Shown here piece by piece: positions 48,717 to 57,650 of a stretch of DNA of 64,000 nt; positions within the stretch are counted from its first letter, which is position 1; each line of letters starts with the position of its first letter. The notes beneath the pieces were generated by a model. It searched no databases. It was not told the origin of the DNA and saw only the letters and a program-made list of their open reading frames with translations. Source of the DNA: Raphanus sativus (taxonomy: Eukaryota > Streptophyta > Magnoliopsida > Brassicales > Brassicaceae); contig NC_079519.1 of the NCBI RefSeq assembly GCF_000801105.2, positions 10,290,668 through 10,354,667 of the forward strand, given 5' to 3'. A program made the translations under genes and the position numbers.

Positions 48717-48723
48717 ACGAGTT

Positions 48724-49011
48724 TATAGAACCTCAATATTAAAAATACACAAGATAATAACTCAAAATAATAAACTCTTCTTATTAATCTCTTGAGGAAA
48801 CTATCTCAAAACCTCAAGTTCTCAATCTCTCACAACTCATAATCTCTCACACAATTCTCAACTCATAGTTATGCAACACACTTGCATTTCCTTATATATA
48901 ACTCAATATTTCCTAAACTCATTAGAAATCACAAATATATATTTTCCTATTCTATAACTCAATAGAATTAGATAACTTGCATTCCAAGTTATTTTCAAGC
49001 TTATCCCAACA
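48724..49011 (-). repeat. 3' LTR of the gag-only element
   Basis: 288 bp, the downstream LTR in the element's sense. It differs from the other LTR at only a handful of sites by eye, so the insertion is fairly recent. Confidence 0.92.
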
Positions 49012-49025
49012 TTCTCCCCCTTAAG
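49012..49025 (-). promoter_or_regulatory. Polypurine tract of the gag-only element
   Basis: On the minus strand AAGGGGGAGAA lies directly before the TGTTGGG start of the 3' LTR, the normal place for the plus-strand primer. Confidence 0.85.
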
Positions 49026-49067
49026 CTTGAAATCTTCTTTCAACACATCTTGAACTCGAATAAGACT

Positions 49068-52000
49068 TCACATCTCCTTGAACTTAAACCTTCCAAACAT
49101 TTTTGTTGACACCATTAACTCAACCTCACAAGAACACAACACTGTTTCTTGCTTTTGTAAATACAATGTTTTTCTTTTTCTCTCCTTCTTACCATGTTCT
49201 TCATCATCCAAATGCACACTCCTCACCTCTTCAATATCAAACTTTCCCACAACTTTAGATACACTCATCAAAACCTTGAGATCACCAGCAACACTGATTG
49301 CATCTTTATTACCAAACCCATCTCTAGAATCTAACGAGCTAACCGAAGGGATGTCACCCTTTTTAACCTTACAGCTCCTAACAGAAACAGAGTCCACAAC
49401 TTTGTAAAGAGAATGGGAACCTATGAACTCCATGGCATGAACACTATGTATTGTGGAGTCTGACACAACCCTGTTATTCCCGTGTTGTGCCACTCCAAAT
49501 GTGGCAGAGTAAACACAAACCACCGTAACACTCGCACGACGAGTCAGTATACTTTGAACAGGAGACGCCATACAAACGCTTTTCAGGACTTGCACCAGCT
49601 TCAATTCCCCATTGTACATTGAAAGTTCTTTGGAACATAATAAACGACCAACTAGAATATCCACTATGATGTTGAAAGTGTGATCCTTTGTGTCCACCGA
49701 AAAATCACAGTAGCATGCAACTTGTATTGTTATAGTCAGACACAATACAAAGGACGTTCTGGTGGATGGAAAAGAAAGAAGTTTATGATTCCATGGCGAA
49801 CACATAAACGAAGACGAACCCCAACTGAAACCTCGTTCTTTCTGATTCTTGATAATCAAAAGGTCCACTAGTGGACATTCGTGACAGACAGCAGCAAAAT
49901 AAAGGCTCGTTGCTGTGAAGTTTATAACCGAACATATACCGACCAGTGAAGCACAAAACTTCTCCAACTCAGCATTCTCACCTTCTGTCACTTCCTCCTC
50001 ACCAAACTCAAAATTCTCGACCATCCTTAATACTTTAACCTCTACTTCCTTTTGCATGGACTCTTCCCTGCTCAAGCTTCTGTGTTTTTGTTTCTTCATA
50101 ACTACCGCAATCTCAGACACCAGCTTCTTCAACTTTTGATTAACGCTGCTCATTCTCTCAGCCTCCTTCAGAGCAAAGTGCAAGTCCTCTTCCTTTTCCA
50201 GCAAGGCATCTTTCCAATCCTCATCCCTAGCGACTGCTTCTTTAACCACATTAGCTCTGCTCATCTCTGATTTAAGTATGTCTGTAACCTTCTGATTATT
50301 GCCCTTAGCCTTCTTACTCAGATTCTCAGCTTCTCCGAGAGCCACAATCAGCCTAATTTTCTCATCAAGAAGCAAGCTCTTCTCGTCTTTCCGTCTCTTT
50401 ATAATACTCACGAACACAAAATCTCCATTCCAAACCAAAATAGACTCCGAATCCTCTGTTTCGATCCTTAGCATCTCGCTCGTGTCCTTGTTGAGCTCAG
50501 CTCCTTTTCTCTCTTCCTCGTGCTTCTCCTTCCACTCCTTAGAATCCAACCTTGCAGCCTTGAGCTATGTTTCTACATTCAACAGCTTCTCTTTGGCCTG
50601 GTTACAGTCAGTAGCCACCTTCTTCAGAGTCATCGCCAAATCTTTCATAGATTTCTTGCTCGTCATCTCAGTGTCGGTAGCTTCTTTAAGCTCGTTCTTA
50701 ACAGACTTCATCTCTTTGAGCAACTCAGATACCATCAGAAAATAAACCTTTGTAGCGTCACGAGTCTGTGCGAGACTCTCCTTGGTAGACTCTATCTCGA
50801 TATTCAGAGACTCAGTATTGGAATCTCGAACAGAGCTGTCATCTTCGCTCGAATTTTGGCTGTGGAAAACTGTGTCGATTCTCTCTTTTAAGTAAGCGAT
50901 CTCCACCTTGGACTCCTCTAGTTCTCGTGATTTCTCCTCGAACAAAGCAAGCAGTTTCTTCTCTGTTTTTTTCCACATCTTATTATCTCCATGCTCCTTC
51001 TTATCCTTCTTTTTCTTCTTGGTCTCTGTATTGCTCTGATATCTTGTAACTTCTCTCTCTCTCGTGACGTCCAAGGAACAGTATATATCATCTAGTTTAG
51101 TGATGAACTTAATAGTCATCGCTAGCAACATCGTCTTGAGTTCACTCTCTTTTGTTATCGAAGTTAGCTCAAGATTATAGATACTATAACTCATCAGACT
51201 CGCCATATCTGCTATCTTGCGTGTCCATGGAGGTTCATACAACAGGTAACCCCTTTTCCAAGCTTTCCCCAGCCTTTTATAATACTCTTCACTGTCTCTT
51301 GATTGTAAAAAATATTTCATAATTTCACCTCTCTCCTCAGGGTCCATAGCCATTATGTCAAGCTTCACAACAAACTCAAATCTAATGTTACTCCATAGAT
51401 TTATTGTATGCATCTTCCAGTTAGAACTAGAGTTGTGTATCAAGTTCTTAACTTTCTTCATGGCAGTCACTTGATCTTCTCTTTGTATCTTCTTCTTACT
51501 TTTCTTTTTAGGTTTGTGTGATGTATTTCCCAGAACATAATCATCAACATGCTTTCTCTTTCCCGTATCTCTCTTAGTGCCATGATCATCACTTGCTTCA
51601 AAATCATGCTTCTCAACACTTGATTTCTTCTTTTTCTTTGTTAGTTTATTTTTTCTCTTGAGAATTTTCTCGTACACTTGGCAGGAATCAATATCCATCT
51701 CTGTCTTTGAGCTGTTATCCTCTTCCAACAGAGGGGTTTCAGGCTCTGGATCATCCTTCTCCTGCACCATCACTGAATAGTCTAAAATCAACATATTGCT
51801 CTTCACATATAGAATCAGCCGCTTTGAGTACAGTATTAGATCATCTCCTCCGTCGTTGTCATCGCTCTCGACATGTTCTCTGTCATCTGATTCAAACGTC
51901 TTCTCCTCTTGAGATTTATTTGTATCCTCTTTTCCTTTCCATCTTTGTTCAAAACGATTCTGAAATTTATTCATATAATTCAAACTATCCATCAAGCTAG

Positions 52001-52262
52001 GCTGTTCCAGTTGCTCCTTCTCTTGCTTTACGGATGTGCTGAACTGATCGAGTAATCTGGCTTTCAAATCATCCCAGTTACTAAACTCATATAGTGAAAT
52101 CTCATCTCCATACCACGACATAGCATCAACTTCAATGAACCCATACACAAACTGTCTTGTTTTGAAAACAATGAAGTTGTGAGCTGCAATCAACACGTCG
52201 ATCCACTCAATCCACCTCTCTGGATCGTCACCGTTGAACATCAGAACATCAATCGATCCCAT
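49068..52262 (-). CDS. Gag-like coiled-coil protein of the LTR element, one in-frame TAG
   Basis: The ATG at 52262 lies just after the primer-binding site. Residues about 8-80 match retrotransposon gag capsid domains (FNGDDPERWIEWIDVL, later VDAMSWYGDE, then FSNWDDLKARLLDQFS). A charged Lys/Glu/Asp-rich middle with KKKKKS-type runs and long predicted coiled coils follows. The frame stops at TAG (50565-50567) after 565 residues, but the same frame stays open for about 499 more codons to 49068, and the coiled-coil pattern continues across the TAG. The last ~280 residues are of mixed, partly hydrophobic composition I do not recognise. No zinc knuckle and no DTGA protease motif are seen. It is either a gag with readthrough or a recently stopped single ORF. 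Confidence 0.75.
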
Positions 52263-52274
52263 GAATCGTCACCA

Positions 52275-52288
52275 GCTCTGATACCAAA
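52275..52288 (-). promoter_or_regulatory. Primer-binding site (initiator-Met tRNA)
   Basis: On the minus strand TTTGGTATCAGAGC follows the 5' LTR directly. TGGTATCAGAGC is the classic complement of the 3' end of plant initiator-Met tRNA. Confidence 0.92.
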
Positions 52289-52577
52289 TATAGAACCTCA
52301 ATCTTAAGAATACACAAGATAATAACTCAAAATAAGAAACTCTTCTTATTAATCTCTTGAGGAAACTATCTCAAAACCTCAAGTTCTCAATCTCTCACAA
52401 CTCATAATCTCTCACACAATTTCTCAACTCATGGTTATGCAACACACTTGCATTTCCTTATATATAACTCAATATTTCCTGAACTCATTAGGAATCACAA
52501 ATATATATTTTCCTATTCTATAACTCAATAGAATTAGATAACTTGCATTCCAAGTTATTTTCAAGCTTATCCCAACA
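52289..52577 (-). repeat. 5' LTR of the gag-only element
   Basis: 289 bp, almost identical to 48724-49011. It starts TGTTGGGATAAGCTTG on the minus strand. Confidence 0.92.
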
Positions 52578-52582
52578 GAGTT

Positions 52583-53464
52583 TAACTAAGAGACCAAGCC
52601 CTCTCTGCAAACATACTACATCTCAGCAGAACAATGTGTTTAAAACAGTACGGTGGAATTAGCAGAGCCGGTCCAGAGCATAGGTAAAGAAACCGACCAC
52701 TTAATTTTAAGTGAAAATTTTAGGTTTATATAGGGCATAAAACTATTTTACGTGAATAACAAAGGCATAAAATTTTATCAAAAAAAAACAAAGGCATAAA
52801 ATATTGAGTGAACTTAGGACATCAAGAAAAAAATTGAAAAATGTTAGACCGCTGCTGGATGTTAGGAAAAATCACAGAAGTTTTGTCCATCAAAATATTT
52901 GCACGGCTGCAAGTATTTTTATAAATGCTGATGAGGCATGAATAAAGAACACAAAGTAAACAATGCACAAAGTTTTCTAACAAATTTTTTTACTATTTTC
53001 CGAAATCTCGTAAAGATTTCGAATCCAATAGAATAAAAAGTAAATTACAATCAATTCGCAAATACATAATACAAGCACAATCATCTTGAAGCATTGTTCT
53101 ATTCTATAGCATTAACTCTCTTCAAGATAAATGATCTTGAGCTATACTCTCTCATAGTCCAGAGTTTATCACGATAACCTAACAATGAGCTAAACTCTCT
53201 TTGTGTTTAGACTTCAATCCTCTAATTTTCTGAAAGTATATCAACAAATACTTCACCAAATATAGTACGTCAACACCTAACGCACACCAATGATACCAAC
53301 GAACACCCAACACACAATTCCTTTGATCACCTACAAGCTCCAAGTAATGACACACTCTGTCAAACACAGCATCAACACCAATGCCAAAACACCAACACAA
53401 TGGTATACTCTATCATACAGTACTACGTCACACCATACGTCAACACAACAACACAAACACACAA
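52583..53464. other. Spacer, possibly interior of a truncated CACTA element
   Basis: No protein is recognised. A motif AGAGCCGGTCCAGAGCATAG near 52665 looks like a transposon end, but no partner was found. The right part may belong to the CACTA element that ends at 53745. Confidence 0.35.
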
Positions 53465-53745
53465 ACACACAATGAAACTATTACGACGAATTAACGGCAT
53501 ATATCGTTGTTAACTCACCATAAACTATTACGACGAATTAACATCTGTGTTTAGCATCATACTGCTGTACGGCGAACCAGTCAATGATGATATAACGACG
53601 GATTTTTTTAAAGTAAATTAAAAACGAATTGACGAAGAATCTTTGATTTACGACGACAAAATGTATTGTTAATTCGTTGTAAATATTCATATATGACGAA
53701 TTAATAACAAATATGGCAGTTGTTAGGTCATGTTTTCTTGTAGTG
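53465..53745. mobile_element. CACTA (En/Spm) transposon end with subterminal repeats
   Basis: The right border TGTTTTCTTGTAGTG (53731-53745) is the inverse of the CACTACAAGAAAACA terminus of plant CACTA elements. Upstream, ACGACGAATTA-like subterminal repeats occur at about 53483, 53530, 53596, 53650 and 53696 in both orientations. The opposite terminus is not in this window's neighbouring sequence, so the element is truncated or its other end has diverged. Confidence 0.78.
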
Positions 53746-53989
53746 AATATTCATTTCACAGATTTAACCTCTATAAATTTTAGATGGATCTGTGTGAATT
53801 GCCGATCAAAAAACTGAAATATCCATTCAGGAGATAATGTTTTTTCTCTCATAGAGGACGCTAGTTTCACATTTCACGTATTGCTAACCCACCATAAAGC
53901 TAAGTAAACCCATTTTTTACTTAAGTTCCTTTTTATTCATATATGTTGCATCTGTGTGTCTTAAATCTCTGATGTACCGGTAAAATGTC
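53746..53989. other. Short spacer between CACTA end and copia fragment
   Basis: No gene or repeat is recognised in these 244 bp. Confidence 0.4.
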
Positions 53990-56179
53990 CAGCACTCGTG
54001 GGTCGGACGTTGTTAACAGCTCTAACAGTCGATAAAACGACCATAAAGCTGGAGACAGTTTCTGCAGCACTACTCTCTCACCATGAGAGAAGGCAGAATA
54101 CAGGCGTGGGTGACAACTCTCAAAGTGACGGGCTGTATGCCAGTCAGGATAGAGGAAGGCAGCGAGGGAAGCAGCAGGATGATACTAGCAAGAAAAGATC
54201 AAAGTCAAAGTTCGGGAAGAATGTAGTCTGCTATAGGTGTGGCAAGCCTGGCCATTATAGGAGAGACTGTCCGGACAAAGGGCAGAATTCGAAGGAGACG
54301 TCGAACTCTGCAAATATGGTTCAGAAGGTGGAAGACTCGGAAGGATCAACTGATTCGGATATGCTTGCTGTTACGTCAGGTGATCACTCGGATACCTGGA
54401 TAATGGATACGGGCGCTTCATTCCACATGACCCCTAACAGGGAGTGGTTTGAAACGTACAAGGCTGGAAACATGGGCTCTGTTCGACTTGCAGATGACAA
54501 GGCATGTGGTGTTGTGGGCATTGGACAAGTCAAGTTTCGGATGTATGATGGGACTATCAGGACATTAACTGATGTCAGACACATACCAGTCATGAAGAAG
54601 AATCTTATATCTCTGGGGTTGCTACATAGAAACGGCTTCAAGTACAAATCAGATGATGATGAAGTGTTGAAGGTTTTCAAAGGTTCTATGATGGTGATGA
54701 AGGGACAGATGACAGCTGGAAGCGTATATCGGTTGATAGGGAACGTGGTTGTAGGTGGTGCTGCAGCTGCAGTTTCTGAGTCGGAGTGTACAACCTTGTG
54801 GCATATGCGTATGGGCCACATTGGGGAACACGGTTTGAAAGAGCTCTTGAGAAGGGGTCTTCTGGACGGGTTGAAGGACTGCAAGATGGAGTTTTGCAAG
54901 TTCTATGTGATGGGAAAACAATCCAAGGTATCTTTTAAGACGAGCCAACACACGACAAAAAGTCTTATTGACTATGTCCATTCTGATGTGTGGGGGCCAA
55001 CTTGGGTGCAATCTATGGGAGGATCAAGATACTTCGTTTTATTCATCGATGACTTCTCTAAGAAGGTTTGGGTGTACTTCATGAAGCAGAAATCTGAGGT
55101 GTTCGAAAACTTCAAGGTTTGGAAAGCTGAAGTAGAAAATCAGATGGAGAGAAAGGTGAAGTACTTGAGATCGGATAATGGCACAGAGTATACTGATGGG
55201 AAGTTCCAGAAGTTTTGTGCGGAGCATGGCATTCAGAGGCACTTTACAGTCCGTAAAACACCTCAGCAAAACGGGGTCGTTGAAATAATGAACCGGTCGA
55301 TTGCAGAGAAAGCAAGGTGTTTGAGGTTGAATGCAGGGTTATCAAAGCAGTTCTGGGCGGAAGCAGTAAACATGGCAGTCTATCTCATCAATAGATCGCC
55401 AAGAAGTTCCTTAGAAGGGAAGGTCGCAGAAGAGGTGTGGACTGGGGTAGATATTGATCTATCAAACTTGAGGATATTTGGATGTCCAGCTTACATGCTA
55501 GTTGCGGGAGATGAAAGATCAAAGCTGGATTCGAAATCCAAGAAGTGCATCTTTCTAAGCTTTGAGAAAGATGTAAAAGGATTCAAGTTATGGGATCCTG
55601 AAGCAAGGAAAAGGGTGGTTAGTCGAGATGTGGTCTTTGACGAGCAGTATATGGTGCAGCAGGCGATATCAGACCGAGTGCCTGTGACCATTGAGACTAT
55701 CACGGATCCTGAAGTTACTCAGGAGGAGTCTGGTGGAGATAAACCAGATGAAGTTAGTGATGAGCGATCTGTGGAAGTGGCACAGAAAGAGGTTCAACGT
55801 GGAACAGAGGAGAGTTTGGTTTCTAGAAGACCAAAACGGTGCAGTAAAGGCTCCAGTCAGGTTTGGGTTTGAAGACATGGTCAACTATGCTCTTATGATC
55901 GAGATGGATGATCCTACCACCTATCGTGAAGCTATTAATAGCGATGAGAGGGAGGAATGGATTGGTTCTCTGACGGAAGAGGCAGTAAGTCTGGATAAGA
56001 ACGAGACTTGGGATCTTGTGGAGTTACCTGAAGGGAAGAGAGCAATTGGTTACAAGTGGATCTACAAGAAGAAGGAAGGGATGTCTGTGAAAGAACCTAA
56101 GAAGTTCAAGTCCAGAGTAGTGGCAAAAGGGTACTCGCAGAAGAAAGGAATAGACTACGACGAGATATTCTCGCCTGTA
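53990..56179 (+). pseudogene. Truncated Ty1/copia (Tnt1-like) gag-pol
   Basis: The frame opens near 53990 in the middle of gag with no ATG (LLTALTVDKTTIKLETVSAA). Then come a CCHC zinc knuckle (CYRCGKPGHYRRDC, near 54230), aspartic protease (WIMDTGASFHM, near 54399), the pre-integrase zinc domain from about 54795 (LWHMRMGH; one zinc ligand pair replaced, CKFYVMG), and integrase with its Asp-Asp-Glu triad (HSDVWGP, RSDNGTEY, NGVVE; about 54979-55290). A one-base shift near 55840 moves to the frame that continues to 56179 with the start of reverse transcriptase (WIYKKKEG, KSRVVAKGYSQKKGIDYDEI) and stops at FSPV, where the Athila LTR begins. Both LTRs, the gag start and most of RT/RNase H are missing. 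Confidence 0.9.
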
Positions 56180-57522
56180 TGATATCTTGTGTTTTTAATA
56201 GATTTTGTCATTATTTTATCTTGCATTTTGATCATTTAGGATAGCATTTAGACTTGTTTAGGTTGCATTGCACTTCATTTGTCTATATTAGGTGATGGAG
56301 ATGTCATTTGGTGAGTTGGAAGCATTTAGAGCTTGATTTGATGCAAAAAGAGTGATTTTGGTCGAGAAACGAAATGGAGCCTAAGTGTCACAGCGGCCTT
56401 CTGCAGCGGTGTAATGTACCAAGTCAAAAACCAGCTGGGAAAATAACTCCCTCCCTGTCCAATTTCGACTTCTCGCAGTGGCCAAGTGACGACGCGTCAA
56501 AAACCAGCTGTGATGTCACAGTGGCTTTTTGCACCTCCAGCGGCTTATTGGACGCGTCAAAAACCAGCTGTGACACTTAGAAAAAATACTCACATCTGTT
56601 TTTACCAACTTTTACCCAAATTATCATGGGTTAACCCAGGTTTGTTGGGTCGACCCAGCTCGTTTTTAGGCTACTATAAATACTCTTTAGACCCTAATGA
56701 TGGGATTATCTTGTTTTCTCTTAAGAACACATTGAAACCTTGAAGAAAGATTGAATCTTTAGTCTCTTTTCTTCTCATTTCTTTGTAATTGTTGGATTAA
56801 ACTTGCTTCTCAACATGATTTCTCTTAAATCAACCATGGGTTTAAGGTTAATCATGAAGATTAGTGAGTAGACTCCTTTTGGATTCATGGATTAGGGAGA
56901 CCAAGGGTGATTAAGCTAGATCTAAGGTGTTTTAGTATAGATCTCTCTTGTTCCTTGCTAGTAGAGTATTCTCAATGCATCTTTTGAGTTAGCCTCTCAA
57001 AAGTTGAGCTTTAGGCATTTCCCACCCACAAGGTGTTTGATGAAATGCCTGAACCAACTCTCCTAAGCTTTTAACATACTTTGCCAAAGAGATTTGTTGT
57101 TAAAGGTGTTAAGATGGCTAGTAGACTTGTTCTCCATGATTGCTTTTGTAACATTCAACCAAAGAGATTTGATGCTTGAGTTGCCTTAGCAAATGAACAT
57201 TCATCTAGAGATAGAGTTTGTTTAGGATTGTGTCTATGCTTAAGGTTGATAGATTGATTGAAAAGCTGCCACCTTTAGATTGAAACTTGATCACCCGATG
57301 TCAATTCCCTAATCCCATGAGTCCTCTTGCTTCATATTGAGAAACAAAGATCATTTATTTATTGCATTTCAACTCTAGTTCTTAGTTCTCTTCACTCCAC
57401 TTATTGATTGCACTTAGATTAAGCATGGTCTTGCATTCCCTTTGCTTTAGAATCACTTAGGATTGGTTCAACAATCTTTTATACTACAACATTTGATAGG
57501 GACCTGAAAAGTTCTGTTATCA
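56180..57522 (+). repeat. 5' LTR of the Athila-type element
   Basis: 1,343 bp, TGATATC...TTATCA. It holds a TATA box (TATAAATA, 56675-56682) and three copies of GTCAAAAACCAGCTG (about 56432, 56497 and 56558), two of them with CGC before and TGA after. Confidence 0.92.
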
Positions 57523-57524
57523 AA

Positions 57525-57539
57525 TTGGCGCCGTTGCCA
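57525..57539 (+). promoter_or_regulatory. Primer-binding site of the Athila-type element
   Basis: TTGGCGCCGTTGCCA lies 2 nt after the 5' LTR; TGGCGCCGTTGCC is the typical site of Athila elements. Confidence 0.9.
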
Positions 57540-57650
57540 AGTTCTAAGTTGATTTTGACATTGGGATTTAGTCACTTGCTTGAGACTAAGTCATTTTTAT
57601 TTTTATTGTGATATTGGCTCTGCTTCTTCCTCTTTTTGCATTTCAGGTGT

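Larger units (their letters stand above)
48719..52582 (-). mobile_element. Complete non-autonomous LTR retrotransposon (gag-like only)
   Basis: The element is 48724-52577 on the minus strand, 3,854 bp, flanked by the 5-bp duplication GAGTT (48719-48723 and 52578-52582). It has LTRs of about 288 bp that are nearly identical, a primer-binding site for initiator-Met tRNA, one long gag-like/coiled-coil frame with a single amber codon, and a polypurine tract. No protease, integrase or reverse transcriptase is present, so it must borrow enzymes. The LTRs start TGTTGGG and end TTCTATA, so the usual CA end is TA. Confidence 0.9.

Noticed and set aside
49680..50891. Plus-strand frames opposite the gag-like ORF
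   Set aside because: They are antisense shadows; the minus strand has the gag domain, primer site and polypurine tract in correct order.
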